Below, piece after piece: positions 16,763 through 26,731 of a stretch of 64,000 nucleotides of DNA. Numbering within the stretch: position 1 is the stretch's first letter; each line of letters begins with the position of its first letter. The DNA comes from D2472 sp964275585 (GTDB lineage Bacteria; Pseudomonadota; Gammaproteobacteria; Magnimaribacterales; D2472). Under the pieces are notes generated by a model. That model saw only the letters and a list, made by a program, of their open reading frames with translations. It was not told the origin of the DNA and searched no databases. The stretch covers positions 1-64,000 of the forward strand of contig CAXYCJ010000016.1 of NCBI GenBank assembly GCA_964275585.1, written 5' to 3'. A program made the translations under genes and the position numbers.

Positions 16763-17695
16763 TTGTCAGGGCCATCGTATTGCCTCCAAGATTTAGCTGA
16801 TAAAGTTGATGGTAGAATTATCGGTGACCCTCAAACGGTTATTGATTCAATCGCAACAATCCAAAATGCATCTTCTGGATGCATTTCTTTTTTAGCAAAT
16901 CCAAAATACAAAAAATTTTTAGCAAATACCAATGCATCAGCTTTAGTTGTTACAGAGGAGAACTCTAAGGATTTAAAATGTGCAGGGATTATTGCCAAAG
17001 ATCCCTATGCAGCATATGCAATAATATCCTCAATGTTTACTGTACATCAGAATATCTATGGAAGTATGCCTGGGTCCTTTTCATCTCATGAGTCATCTAC
17101 TATCCATGAGTCAGCCGTCATAGGACCAAATGTTTATATTGGACCAGGATGTAAAATTGGTGAAGGTTCTGTGGTACATGCAAACTCATCACTGGTCATG
17201 AATGTTGTAATCGGAAGAAACACAACCATTCATTTTAATAGTGTGCTTGGATCAGATGGTTTTGGATATGCATCTGATCACAATGGGTACATTAAAATAG
17301 AACAATTAGGAAAATTAATTATTGGAGATAACGTTGAAATAGGAGCATCTTGTTCAATAGACCGCGGAACCATTGAAGATACTGAAATTCATGATGGGGT
17401 GAAGCTAGACAATCAAGTGCATATAGCACATAACGTGATACTTGGAAAAAATTCTGCCATCGCCGCATCTTGCGCAGTTGCTGGCTCAACTGTTATAGGT
17501 AAAAATCTTCAAATGGGCGGTTTGTCAGGAATTTTGGGGCACCTAAAAATTTGTGATGATGTGCTTATTGGTGCGCATACCCTAATTACTAAAAGCATTA
17601 AAGAGCCTGGAAATTATGTCGGTATAATGCCAGCCCAAGAACAAAAAGAGTGGGCAAAGTCCTCTATCTTTATTAAAAATGGAAATAAGAAATGA
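16763..17695 (+). CDS. lpxD: LpxD, UDP-3-O-acylglucosamine N-acyltransferase
   Basis: LpxD adds the N-linked hydroxyacyl chain in the third step of lipid A synthesis. An N-terminal uridine-binding domain (about residues 1-95) precedes a left-handed beta helix of hexapeptide repeats. DRGTIEDTEIHDG and the VHIAHNV segment hold the catalytic histidine. A short C-terminal helix ends the chain. TTG at 16763 is taken as the start because the open frame begins 2 bases after skp. At 310 residues it is slightly shorter than E. coli LpxD (341). Confidence 0.94.
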   Translation: MSGPSYCLQDLADKVDGRIIGDPQTVIDSIATIQNASSGCISFLANPKYKKFLANTNASALVVTEENSKDLKCAGIIAKDPYAAYAIISSMFTVHQNIYGSMPGSFSSHESSTIHESAVIGPNVYIGPGCKIGEGSVVHANSSLVMNVVIGRNTTIHFNSVLGSDGFGYASDHNGYIKIEQLGKLIIGDNVEIGASCSIDRGTIEDTEIHDGVKLDNQVHIAHNVILGKNSAIAASCAVAGSTVIGKNLQMGGLSGILGHLKICDDVLIGAHTLITKSIKEPGNYVGIMPAQEQKEWAKSSIFIKNGNKK

Positions 17696-18132
17696 GTTAT
17701 GATTTTTCAGATGTTTTAAAGCATTTACCTCACAGGTATCCATTTCTATTTGTTGATAAAATTGTTTCGGTTGATTTGGGCAAGACTATACATGCTCAAA
17801 AAAATGTTTCATATAATGAAGATTTTTTTAATGGACACTTTCCCAATAAACCAGTAATGCCTGGAGTTCTAATTATTGAAGCTTTGGCTCAATCCGCCGG
17901 AATCCTTGGTTTTATGACAATGGGTAAGACCCCTGAAGAGGGAAGTATTTATTATTTTGCTGGAGTAGACAAGGCAAGATTCAGGAACCCAGTTTCGCCA
18001 GGAGATATAATTAATCTTCATGCATCTATTCGGTCTGAGAAAAGAGGTATCTGGAAATTTGATTGTATGGCTGATGTCAAAGGACGCAATGTATGTGAAG
18101 CAACAATTTTATGCGCAGACCGCCCTAAATAA
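17692..18132 (+). CDS. fabZ: FabZ, 3-hydroxyacyl-ACP dehydratase
   Basis: FabZ dehydrates hydroxyacyl-ACP in fatty acid synthesis. The 146-residue hot-dog fold protein has HLPHRYPFLFVDKI near the N-terminus. NGHFPNKPVMPGVLIIEALAQ contains the catalytic histidine and glutamate. It overlaps lpxD by 4 bases and sits between lpxD and lpxA, balancing fatty acid and lipid A synthesis in the same operon. Confidence 0.97.
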   Translation: MSYDFSDVLKHLPHRYPFLFVDKIVSVDLGKTIHAQKNVSYNEDFFNGHFPNKPVMPGVLIIEALAQSAGILGFMTMGKTPEEGSIYYFAGVDKARFRNPVSPGDIINLHASIRSEKRGIWKFDCMADVKGRNVCEATILCADRPK

Positions 18133-18138
18133 TATTAA

Positions 18139-18903
18139 ATGAATTCTGTAATAGATCCCTCATCCAAAATACACAAATCTGTAAGCATCGGTCCTTTTTG
18201 CGTTGTCGGTCCAAATGTTGAGATTGGTCCTAATTGCGTTCTTCATTCCCATGTAGTTATTAAGGGACCCACGGTTATTGATGAGGGTAATATTTTCTAT
18301 CAATTCTCCACCATTGGAGACAATACTCCCGATAAAAAATATCAAGGCGAAGATACATCTTTAGAAATTGGCAAAGATAATATTTTTCGAGAAGGAGTGA
18401 CTGTTCATAGAGGAACAGTGCAAGATAAATCAAAAACAGTTATAGGTGATAGTAATTTATTTATGGCATATGCTCATATTGCCCACGACTGTGAAGTTGG
18501 AAGTCATAATGTTTTTGCGAATACTGCTGGCTTGGCTGGTCATGTCAAGGTTGGCAACTATGTAACTCTTGGCGCTGTTACGCTAGTCCATCAATTCTGC
18601 AATTTAGGTGACCACTCATTCACTGGCTTAAATACCATTATCACAATGGATGTTCCGGCATTTGTAAAAGTCGCAGCAAATCCAGCACGGCCTATTGGAT
18701 TAAATTCTGTGGGTATGCAGAGAAATAATTTTGATAAAGATACCGTCAATTTAATTAAGAAGGCTTATAGAATTATTTACAGAAAGGGGTATTCTCTCGA
18801 TGAGGCTATCAAGCACCTTCAGATACTGAATAGTGAATCTAACCCAGCCCTTGATACTTTTATTGCTTCGATTGAAAAATCTGAAAGAGGCTTATTGCGC
18901 TAG
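18139..18903 (+). CDS. lpxA: LpxA, UDP-GlcNAc acyltransferase
   Basis: LpxA performs the first step of lipid A synthesis. The 254-residue protein is a beta helix of hexapeptide repeats starting at IDPSSKIHKSVSIGPFCVVG. VTVHRGT and the catalytic AYAHIAHDCEVG histidine region follow, with a C-terminal helical domain. The length is close to that of E. coli (262). lpxB starts at the next base after its stop. Confidence 0.96.
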   Translation: MNSVIDPSSKIHKSVSIGPFCVVGPNVEIGPNCVLHSHVVIKGPTVIDEGNIFYQFSTIGDNTPDKKYQGEDTSLEIGKDNIFREGVTVHRGTVQDKSKTVIGDSNLFMAYAHIAHDCEVGSHNVFANTAGLAGHVKVGNYVTLGAVTLVHQFCNLGDHSFTGLNTIITMDVPAFVKVAANPARPIGLNSVGMQRNNFDKDTVNLIKKAYRIIYRKGYSLDEAIKHLQILNSESNPALDTFIASIEKSERGLLR

Positions 18904-20028
18904 GTGACCAAAGAAAAATTAAAAATTGGCATAATTGCAGCAGAGCATTCAGGTGATCGGCTTGGAGCCAAGTTAATTTCTGCTTTGCAGGACTTCTATG
19001 ACTTGGAACTATTTGGACTCGGAGGGCCAGCAGTCAACGCTCTTAGTATCTCTACTCCGTCTGACATAGACCATCAAGATCTGCAAGTCATGGGGATAAT
19101 AGACCCTTTAATTAATCTTCCAAAACTACTCAAGATAAGAAAAAAAATTCTCAATCTTTTTCTTGCCAATGGCGTAAATCTATTCATTGGAGTTGACTCT
19201 CCTGATTTTAATATGTATTTTCATAAAAAATTAAAGAAATCTTCCGTTAAAACCATTCAAGTGGTTAGCCCTTCTGTTTGGGCATGGAGGGAGAATAGAA
19301 TTAAAGCTATTCATGCCAACATTGACTTAACTTTGTGTTTATTTAGATTCGAGCATCAATTCTATCAACAAAAAAATATGAATAGCTTTTTTCTTGGACA
19401 CCCCTTTAGTAGTCTTCAAGCGAATGATCGCAATCAAATAATTGCCAAGCATCAGTTAAGTAATTCCAAGAATTACATTAGTATTTTGCCAGGTAGTAGA
19501 AAAAGTGAAATTTCTTGCATGATGCCTATTTTTTTAAAAGCAGCTAAAAAAATAACATCAATTGATTCAAACTCCACTTTCTTAATTCCCGCTGCAAATA
19601 AAGAGCTTGCTCAGATGATTAGGTCTTTCAATGGACTCAATGAAATTGATTATAAGTTAGCTATAAATACCGCTAATGATTTTCTGTCTGTCTCAAAAAT
19701 TTCTATTGTTACTTCTGGTACAGCCTCACTAGAGGCTGCTGTTTTAGGCTCACTACCAATTATTTGTTATAAAACTAATGCAATTAATTACGCTATCTTA
19801 AGCAGAATGATTAAGACACCTTTTATTGGATTGCCAAATCTACTTTTGCAAAAACACTTATTTCCTGAGTTAATCCAAGGTGACCTCTCAGTTAATGCAA
19901 TTATAGAAAATTATCTGAAGCTTCGGGATGATTCTGAGCACTACCATTTATCTGTCTTAGAAATTAATGAAGCTATGCAGGGCCAAGGTTTTGAAGCAGC
20001 CGCTCAAGCCATCCAATCTTTAGGGTGA
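18904..20028 (+). CDS. lpxB: LpxB, lipid-A-disaccharide synthase
   Basis: LpxB joins UDP-diacylglucosamine and lipid X to form the lipid A disaccharide at the inner membrane. It is a GT19 family enzyme. It shows IIAAEHSGDRLGA at the start, GVDSPDFNMYFHKK and QVVSPSVWAWRENRI. The nucleotide-sugar-binding region has ILPGSRKSEI and VTSGTASLEAA. The start is GTG immediately after the lpxA stop. The length of 374 residues is normal. Confidence 0.95.
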   Translation: MTKEKLKIGIIAAEHSGDRLGAKLISALQDFYDLELFGLGGPAVNALSISTPSDIDHQDLQVMGIIDPLINLPKLLKIRKKILNLFLANGVNLFIGVDSPDFNMYFHKKLKKSSVKTIQVVSPSVWAWRENRIKAIHANIDLTLCLFRFEHQFYQQKNMNSFFLGHPFSSLQANDRNQIIAKHQLSNSKNYISILPGSRKSEISCMMPIFLKAAKKITSIDSNSTFLIPAANKELAQMIRSFNGLNEIDYKLAINTANDFLSVSKISIVTSGTASLEAAVLGSLPIICYKTNAINYAILSRMIKTPFIGLPNLLLQKHLFPELIQGDLSVNAIIENYLKLRDDSEHYHLSVLEINEAMQGQGFEAAAQAIQSLG

Positions 20029-20564
20029 TCATTGCAGGTGTAGATGAGGTTGGCAGAGGGTGTTTAGCTGGACCTGTAACCGCAGCAGCTGTAATTCTTG
20101 GCAACCCAATTCAACATTTAGATGATTCCAAAAAAATTTCTCAAAAAAAACGAGAAACTTTAGCAGCAATAATTCAAAAAGAAGCCATGTTTAGTTTTGC
20201 AAGTGTGAGCCATGATGAAATTGATATAATTAATATTCATCAAGCTACTTTGAAGGCCATGCAACAGGCTATAATAAATTTACCCATCAAACCAGATTTA
20301 GTATATGTAGATGGTCAATTTATTCCTAATGTAGAGGTAAATTGTGAGGCAGTAATTAGGGGTGATCAATTAATTCCAGAAATTTCAGCAGCCTCAATTA
20401 TTGCAAAGGTGCACAGAGACGCTTTTATGACACAGCTTGATAAAAAATTTCCAGTCTATGGCTTTGCTAAAAATAAAGGTTACGGCACAGCACACCATTT
20501 GGATGCGTTAAAAATTTTTGGTCATTCATCATTTCATAGGCTGTCCTTTAAAGGTGTTCTCTAG
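20025..20564 (+). CDS. rnhB: Ribonuclease HII
   Basis: RNase HII removes ribonucleotides from DNA. The 179-residue protein starts with the catalytic AGVDEVGRGCLAGPV motif. It continues with LDDSKKIS and the DGQ segment, and ends with AASIIAKVHRD and the PVYGFAKNKGYGTAHHLDAL signature. GTG at 20025 overlaps the lpxB stop by 4 bases. It is about 20 residues shorter than E. coli RnhB. Confidence 0.96.
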   Translation: MIIAGVDEVGRGCLAGPVTAAAVILGNPIQHLDDSKKISQKKRETLAAIIQKEAMFSFASVSHDEIDIINIHQATLKAMQQAIINLPIKPDLVYVDGQFIPNVEVNCEAVIRGDQLIPEISAASIIAKVHRDAFMTQLDKKFPVYGFAKNKGYGTAHHLDALKIFGHSSFHRLSFKGVL

Positions 20565-20569
20565 TTAGA

Positions 20570-23500
20570 ATGTCTATACCTTTTATCCATCTGCGAGTCT
20601 CTTCTGAGTTCAGTATTTCTAGAGGCCTTCTTAGAATTAATGAAATTATTTCAAATGCAGTAAAACTAAAAATGCCTGCAGTTGCATTAACTGATCTCAA
20701 TAATATGTTTGCAATGGTGAAGTTTTTTAAAAAAGCTGAGGCAGCTGGTATTAAGCCTTTGGCCGGAACTATCCTCAACCTCCGCTCTGATGAAAATAAT
20801 CCTAGAGAGATTTTATGTCTTGCAAAAAATAACCTTGGATTGAAATCTTTGATGGGATTAATTTCTCAGGCCCAACTTCAACAAGAAAATAATCAAATTA
20901 CTATTTCATTTGAGGATTTAAGCCTTTGCGCAGGTAATATTATCGTAATCTCTGGTGGACATCTCTCTCAGATATTCAATTTATCTAAAGGTCAAAAATT
21001 AATTGAACTTCAAGAAGAATTGAAGAAATTTCAAAAAACTTTTAAGGATGATTTCTGTATTGAAATTCAAAAAGTTGGAAAAGAGTTTGAAACAGAGTTT
21101 ATACAGTGTATTTTGCCAATAGCTTCTGAGCTCTCTATCCCAGTCATTGCAACTAATGATGCTATGTTTGCTAAAAAAGATGACTTTGATATTCATGAGA
21201 CAAAAGTCTGCATTAATACTGGTAAAACTCTTAACGACCCTAATCGAAAAAAACACTATACACCTGAACAATTCTTTAAATCTACCAAAGACATGGCTGA
21301 GTTATTTGATGAATTTGGTTCACAAGCATTAATTGATAATACTTTTAATATTGCTCAAAAATGCAATGTTTCATTTACTACTGATCAATATTTTCTTCCA
21401 GAATACCCAGTCCCAAAAGAACATAATTTTAACTCATTTCTTTCGGAGCTCTCTAACTCTAAATTAAGAGAGATGATTCACTCTTTTGATTTAGAGAAAA
21501 AGTCTATATATCAACAGAGATTAGATTATGAGCTTACTCAGATTCACGCCACAGGTTTCTCAAGCTATTTTTTAATTGTTGCTGATTTTATTCAATGGTC
21601 TAAAACTAATGATGTACCTGTTGGACCAGGAAGAGGCTCAGGCGCTGGATCGCTCGTTGCATATGCTCTTGGGATTACAGCCTTGGATCCAATAGAGCAC
21701 AATTTACTTTTTGAAAGGTTTATTAATCCTGAGCGAGTATCAATGCCAGATTTTGATATTGATTTTTGTATGGATAAGCGAGATATGGTTATTGACTATG
21801 TTAGTAAGAAATATGGAAAAACTGCAGTGTCGCAGATAGCAACCTTTGGAACTATGGCTGCACGAGCAGTCGTTAGAGATGTTGCAAGAGCTTTAAGTAA
21901 GCCATATGCTCTGGGAGATAGGATTTCTAAAATGATTCCATTTATTCCTGGTATGACTCTTGAGAAGGCAATTAGCTCTCAACCCATCTTTAAAAAAATG
22001 ATCAATGATGAGGGCGAGGTCTCTGAAATTATTGATCTAGCATTTAAGTTGGAGGGCATCGCAAGAAATGTTGGGAAGCATGCTGGGGGAATAGTTATTG
22101 CACCAGGCTCCATCGCAGATTTTTGTCCTACCTATTTTGATCCACAGTCAAACTCAGTAATGACTCAATTTGACAAGGATGATGTTGAAACTATTGGGTT
22201 AGTTAAATTTGATTTTTTAGGTCTTAGAACTCTCACAGTAATTGATCGAGCAGTCAAGACCATCAATGAGCATTTATCTTCTCAGAATGAAGTACCTCTA
22301 GATTTAAATTCATTGTCTCTTGATGATGTTAAAGTTTTTGAACTACTTGCTTCCGGAAGAACCACAGCTATTTTTCAGCTTGAATCTACTGGAATGAGAG
22401 AGCTTATTCGCAGACTAAAACCAACAAAATTTGAGGAAATTGTAGCTCTACTAGCCCTGTATAGACCCGGCCCTCTAGAATCTGGCATGCATGATGAATT
22501 TGTAGATCGCAAGCACGGGAAGAGCAAAGTTACTTATCCCCATAATTTATTAGCACCGGTTTTATCAGAAACCTATGGAGTTATTTTATATCAAGAGCAA
22601 GTAATGCAGGCTGCTCAAGTCTTGGCTGGGTACTCATTAGGGCAAGCTGATATTCTTCGGCGAGCGATGGGCAAAAAGAAAGTTGAAGAGATGGAACAAC
22701 AGAGACAAATTTTTGTAGATGGGTGTGCTGCTAATGAAATTAAAAAAGCTACAGCAGAAAAAATCTTTGATCTAATTGAAAAGTTTGCTGGATATGGATT
22801 TAATAAATCTCATTCTGCAGCCTATGCCATGCTTTCATATCAGACAGCCTATCTAAAGACCTATTATCCAGAGCACTTTATGGCTGCAGTTTTATCAACA
22901 GAGTTAGGTAATACAGATAAAATTAATACATTGATTAATGAGTGCAAAGAATTAAAAATAAAAGTCTTAACACCGAATATTAAATCAAGTAATAAGCACT
23001 TCAACGTTAATAAAAATCTTGATATTAAATATGGCTTGGGAGCAATCAAAGGGGTTGCTGATTCTTTTGTAGAGCACCTTTTAGAGGTTCGTAAAAATCA
23101 ATCTTTTAAAGATTTATTTGATCTAACAAAAAAAGTGAATGTGAAGCTTGGTGGTAAGAAATCTATTGAAGCGCTAACCAAAGCCGGGGCGTTTGATGAG
23201 TTAGCTCCATCTAGATCCATAGCTTTGGCGTGCATGGAAGATATGCTAAGAGAAGGTCAAAAGAATAGCTTACAAGTGGCCGGGACTTCAGACTTGTTTG
23301 CTGCAATGGAGGAAAGTTTCGATCCTTATGAAAAATATGCAAACGTAAAAGAATTATCCAAGGAGGATTTATTAAATCACGAGCGGGACGCCTTAGGATT
23401 TTATTTTTCAGGTCATCCTGTTATTGCTATTGAGGCGGTTATCAATAACCTAAGATCACATTCTATTGGTGAGATAACTGATAATCTGAAGAGAGTTAAG

Positions 23501-24019
23501 GTTGTGGGGCTTTTGAATTCTTTTCGGCAGATCAGAAACCGATCAAATAAACAAGTTGCGTTCATAAGTTTTGATGATGGAACTGGCTCCATGGAAGGCA
23601 TTATCAGCACAGATGTTCTAGAGAAAAATCATTTATTATTTAAAACAAATTCAATGTTAATTTTATCAGGATCTGTTGAGTTAGATGATTATCGATCCAA
23701 AGAATTGAATCGAAGAATGTATAAAATGCAAGTTGTAGCAGTTGCTTCTTTAGAATCTCAGATTAGTCACGGAAATAAAGAAATAATTATTGACGTAAGG
23801 GACCGTTCTAATGATTCTATCCAAGCCACAATGAGTGACCTAAAAAGTTTAAACGGAGATTTTTGGCAACACGGAAATTGTAAAGTGCATTTAAAAATAT
23901 TACACCATGGCTCTGAGGCTATAATAGAATTAGGAGATAAATTTAAACTTATGCCTTCGACTGAGAATATTAAATTATTAAAAGGGTTATTTGGGGATGG
24001 TGCAATTACACTAAATTAA
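20570..24019 (+). CDS. dnaE: DNA polymerase III alpha subunit
   Basis: This is the replicative polymerase subunit, with 1149 residues against 1160 in E. coli. The PHP domain starts FIHLRVSSEFSI. The catalytic palm holds GPGRGSGAGSLVAYALGIT and the two-aspartate motif PDFDIDF. GGIVIAPG, a fingers region and FNKSHSAAYAMLSYQTAYLK follow. A C-terminal OB fold (about residues 970-1060) and tau-binding tail complete the chain. It lies between rnhB and accA as in most gammaproteobacteria. Confidence 0.97.
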   Translation: MSIPFIHLRVSSEFSISRGLLRINEIISNAVKLKMPAVALTDLNNMFAMVKFFKKAEAAGIKPLAGTILNLRSDENNPREILCLAKNNLGLKSLMGLISQAQLQQENNQITISFEDLSLCAGNIIVISGGHLSQIFNLSKGQKLIELQEELKKFQKTFKDDFCIEIQKVGKEFETEFIQCILPIASELSIPVIATNDAMFAKKDDFDIHETKVCINTGKTLNDPNRKKHYTPEQFFKSTKDMAELFDEFGSQALIDNTFNIAQKCNVSFTTDQYFLPEYPVPKEHNFNSFLSELSNSKLREMIHSFDLEKKSIYQQRLDYELTQIHATGFSSYFLIVADFIQWSKTNDVPVGPGRGSGAGSLVAYALGITALDPIEHNLLFERFINPERVSMPDFDIDFCMDKRDMVIDYVSKKYGKTAVSQIATFGTMAARAVVRDVARALSKPYALGDRISKMIPFIPGMTLEKAISSQPIFKKMINDEGEVSEIIDLAFKLEGIARNVGKHAGGIVIAPGSIADFCPTYFDPQSNSVMTQFDKDDVETIGLVKFDFLGLRTLTVIDRAVKTINEHLSSQNEVPLDLNSLSLDDVKVFELLASGRTTAIFQLESTGMRELIRRLKPTKFEEIVALLALYRPGPLESGMHDEFVDRKHGKSKVTYPHNLLAPVLSETYGVILYQEQVMQAAQVLAGYSLGQADILRRAMGKKKVEEMEQQRQIFVDGCAANEIKKATAEKIFDLIEKFAGYGFNKSHSAAYAMLSYQTAYLKTYYPEHFMAAVLSTELGNTDKINTLINECKELKIKVLTPNIKSSNKHFNVNKNLDIKYGLGAIKGVADSFVEHLLEVRKNQSFKDLFDLTKKVNVKLGGKKSIEALTKAGAFDELAPSRSIALACMEDMLREGQKNSLQVAGTSDLFAAMEESFDPYEKYANVKELSKEDLLNHERDALGFYFSGHPVIAIEAVINNLRSHSIGEITDNLKRVKVVGLLNSFRQIRNRSNKQVAFISFDDGTGSMEGIISTDVLEKNHLLFKTNSMLILSGSVELDDYRSKELNRRMYKMQVVAVASLESQISHGNKEIIIDVRDRSNDSIQATMSDLKSLNGDFWQHGNCKVHLKILHHGSEAIIELGDKFKLMPSTENIKLLKGLFGDGAITLN

Positions 24020-24023
24020 TATA

Positions 24024-24968
24024 ATGAGTATTAGTATTTTAGATTTTGAAAAACCAATTGCTGAAGTTACAGCTAAGATTGAAGCTTTGCAGCTTGCGGC
24101 CTCTGACAATCCTGAGCTCCTACCGCAAATAGATAAATTAAAGCTAGAAGAGGGATCTTTAAGAAAAAAAATATATTCCAAACTTACGACATGGCAAAAA
24201 GTCCAGGTAGCCCGTCATCCAAATCGACCTCATACATTAGATTTCATCCAGAGAATTTTTCATGAATTTGAGGAATTGCACGGTGATCGTCAATTTGGAG
24301 ATGATGCATCGTTGGTAGGAGGTATTGCAAAATTAGAAGGTATGCCTGTGATGGTTATTGGTCATGAAAAAGGTCGTGGTACCGATGAAAAGGTTAAAAG
24401 AAATTTTGGCATGCCTCAACCTGAGGGCTATCGGAAAGCCAAGAGACTTATGCAGCTTGCAGAGCGTTTTGATATGCCCGTTATTACATTTATTGATACA
24501 GCTGGAGCCTACCCAGGCATAGAAGGTGAAGAGAGAGGCCAAAGCGAAGCAATAGCTCGAAATTTAGCCGTAATGTCTAGTCTTAAAACTAAAATTATTG
24601 TCATAGTGTCAGGTGAAGGGGGTTCTGGAGGAGCGCTAGCACTTGGAGTGGGTGATCATGTTGCAATTTTAGAATATGGTACATACTCTGTTGCTTCGCC
24701 AGAAGCTTGTGCATCTATTGTCTGGAGAGAATCAGACAAAGCAGCTGATGCAGCAGAAGCTATGAGAGTTGGCGCATCTGATCTTATTAAAATTGGCATT
24801 GTTGATGAAATTATCTCTGAACCAGTTGGTGGAGCTCATCAAGATTTTGATTTAACTGCTGCAAATATTAAGTCATCTTTATTGCTTAGCATAGCTGAAC
24901 TTTCTAAGTTCACCCCAGAGGAGTTATTGCACAGGCGATACGAGCGCTTGCTTAAAATTGGCGCCTAG
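24024..24968 (+). CDS. accA: AccA, acetyl-CoA carboxylase carboxyltransferase alpha
   Basis: AccA forms the carboxyltransferase with AccD and makes malonyl-CoA for fatty acid synthesis. The 314-residue product contains VARHPNRPHTLDFI and GDRQFGDDASLVGGIA. VIGHEKGRGTDEKVKRNFGM, then FIDTAGAYPGIEGEERGQSE, and SGEGGSGGALALGVGD follow, all family landmarks. It is 4 bases after dnaE and 2 bases before tilS. Confidence 0.97.
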   Translation: MSISILDFEKPIAEVTAKIEALQLAASDNPELLPQIDKLKLEEGSLRKKIYSKLTTWQKVQVARHPNRPHTLDFIQRIFHEFEELHGDRQFGDDASLVGGIAKLEGMPVMVIGHEKGRGTDEKVKRNFGMPQPEGYRKAKRLMQLAERFDMPVITFIDTAGAYPGIEGEERGQSEAIARNLAVMSSLKTKIIVIVSGEGGSGGALALGVGDHVAILEYGTYSVASPEACASIVWRESDKAADAAEAMRVGASDLIKIGIVDEIISEPVGGAHQDFDLTAANIKSSLLLSIAELSKFTPEELLHRRYERLLKIGA

Positions 24969-24970
24969 TT

Positions 24971-25936
24971 TTGCTGAATACCAACATTTTTTTTAATCTA
25001 GTTGATCCTAATAAGGATATAGTTGTTGCATTTAGTGGCGGCAGTGACTCTTCTGCATTGTTAAATTTTTGCTATGAACTAAAACAAAGTAAGACTTTTC
25101 TTGGACGACTTTCAGCAATTCATGTCAATCACAATGTGAGCAAAAATTCTGATCTTTGGGAAGAGCACTGTAAAAATTTTTGTAATACAAGAGAAATACC
25201 TTTGTGCTGCAAAAAGATTATAGTTAATTCAAAAAAAGCTGGCTTAGAATCTGCTGCAAGGAAAGGCCGTTACAAAATTTTTGAACAGTACCTTAGTCCC
25301 AATGATCAATTATTGCTTGCGCATCATGCTGACGACGTTGCTGAAACTATATTATATAGATTATTTCGAGGAACAGGTTTGGACGGTTTACAAGGGCCAT
25401 TGCCAAGCAGACAGCTAGGGGCAGGTGTTCTTATCAGACCATGGCTTAGTTATCCAAAATCTATGCTGAGTGAATACTTGAGACAAAAGAGCATTGAATT
25501 TGTAGCAGATGAATCTAATGAACGAGTTGATCAAGATAGAAACTTTATTCGCAATGAAATTCTAGATTTAGTTTCAAATCGTTGGCCCAAGGCTGGATTG
25601 CAGATTCAACAAACTTCACAATTAATATCTCAACATATGAAAGTTTATGAATCATTGCTTGATTCTCAATTTGGAGATATTTTATTACAACCAAATTTAG
25701 AGCGAAATTTATTGATAGATCTAGATACAAAAACTTGTGCTGAGGTCATTCGATACTGGATCAAGAATAATGGGGTGGCCATGCCAAATAAAAAAATATT
25801 ACAAGAAATCATGAAAGCATTTATTTATTCCCATCCAACAGCAAAAACGAAAGTTAACTGGTCCCGAGCCGACAAAGAACAAAGTGGAGCATTTTTAAGT
25901 TTTTGTGGTGGTGATTTAGTCATAAATAAGAAATAA
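24971..25936 (+). CDS. tilS: TilS, tRNA(Ile)-lysidine synthase
   Basis: TilS converts cytidine 34 of the CAU-anticodon isoleucine tRNA to lysidine. The ATP PP-loop motif is VVAFSGGSDSSAL near the N-terminus. HVNHNVSKNSD and LLAHHADDVAETILYRLFRGTGLDGL are the typical continuation. The start is TTG, 2 bases after accA. At 321 residues it lacks most of the C-terminal domains of the 432-residue E. coli enzyme, a compact form seen in streamlined genomes. It closes the long operon that begins at rpsB. Confidence 0.94.
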   Translation: MLNTNIFFNLVDPNKDIVVAFSGGSDSSALLNFCYELKQSKTFLGRLSAIHVNHNVSKNSDLWEEHCKNFCNTREIPLCCKKIIVNSKKAGLESAARKGRYKIFEQYLSPNDQLLLAHHADDVAETILYRLFRGTGLDGLQGPLPSRQLGAGVLIRPWLSYPKSMLSEYLRQKSIEFVADESNERVDQDRNFIRNEILDLVSNRWPKAGLQIQQTSQLISQHMKVYESLLDSQFGDILLQPNLERNLLIDLDTKTCAEVIRYWIKNNGVAMPNKKILQEIMKAFIYSHPTAKTKVNWSRADKEQSGAFLSFCGGDLVINKK

Positions 25937-25957
25937 TCAGTTAATTTGGAGAAAAAC

Positions 25958-26731
25958 ATGGGCTATGAAACTATCAGTTTAGATGTAGAAAATCGTGTAG
26001 CAACAATTACAATTAATCGTCCTCAAATGATGAATGCTTTTAATGAGCAGTTAATTTGGGACATGGGTACTGCAACCGAGCAGGTAAAAAATGATACTCA
26101 GATCAGAGTTTTGGTAATTACCGGCGAGGGAAGAGGTTTTTCTGCTGGAGCCGACCTCACAGAAAGAGATGCATCTTGGGCAGATACAAAAGATGCTTTA
26201 TTGAGAGGCTACCAGCCTTTTTTGAAGAATATTATTGAAATGCCAAAACCTGTCATTGGCTCTATTAATGGAGCGGCCGCAGGTATTGGAGCTGCTTTGG
26301 CTATGGCATGTGATTTAAGAATTATGGCTAAAGAGGCATATATCATGTCTGTATTTAGTAATATTGCGCTGGTTCCTGATGGAGGCCTCAGCTTCCTTTT
26401 AACCAGAGCAATTGGTTATAGTCGAGCACTTGAATATGCAATTGAGGCAAAAAAAATTCCATCTGCAGAATGTTTCAATATGGGGATAGCTAATAAAGTT
26501 GTTGAGCTAAGTGATCTAAGTACTGAAACTAAAAAATGGGCTGAGCATCTAGCTAAGAGATCTCCGCAGGCCTTATCACTTACTAAAAAACTTATGAATG
26601 ATGCGTTGGTTAAGTCCTATGATGAGATCTTTAAAGCAGAGGCGGAATCTCAAAATAAAATCTTTGGATCGGATGAGAACATTGAAGGGGTCCAAGCTTT
26701 TTTAGAAAAACGCGAGCCTGATTTTAAGTAA
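25958..26731 (+). CDS. Enoyl-CoA hydratase/isomerase family protein
   Basis: This 257-residue crotonase-fold protein probably hydrates or isomerises an enoyl-CoA in fatty acid or branched-chain catabolism. VATITINRPQMMNAFNEQL, GEGRGFSAGADLTERD (oxyanion hole) and the GSINGAAAGIGAALAMACDLRIM segment (second oxyanion glycine) are typical. FSNIALVPDGG holds an aspartate where canonical hydratases have a glutamate pair, so the exact reaction is open. ATG 25958 with GGAG upstream is preferred to the TTG at 25946. It overlaps the end of the convergent leuA by 8 bases. Confidence 0.88.
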   Translation: MGYETISLDVENRVATITINRPQMMNAFNEQLIWDMGTATEQVKNDTQIRVLVITGEGRGFSAGADLTERDASWADTKDALLRGYQPFLKNIIEMPKPVIGSINGAAAGIGAALAMACDLRIMAKEAYIMSVFSNIALVPDGGLSFLLTRAIGYSRALEYAIEAKKIPSAECFNMGIANKVVELSDLSTETKKWAEHLAKRSPQALSLTKKLMNDALVKSYDEIFKAEAESQNKIFGSDENIEGVQAFLEKREPDFK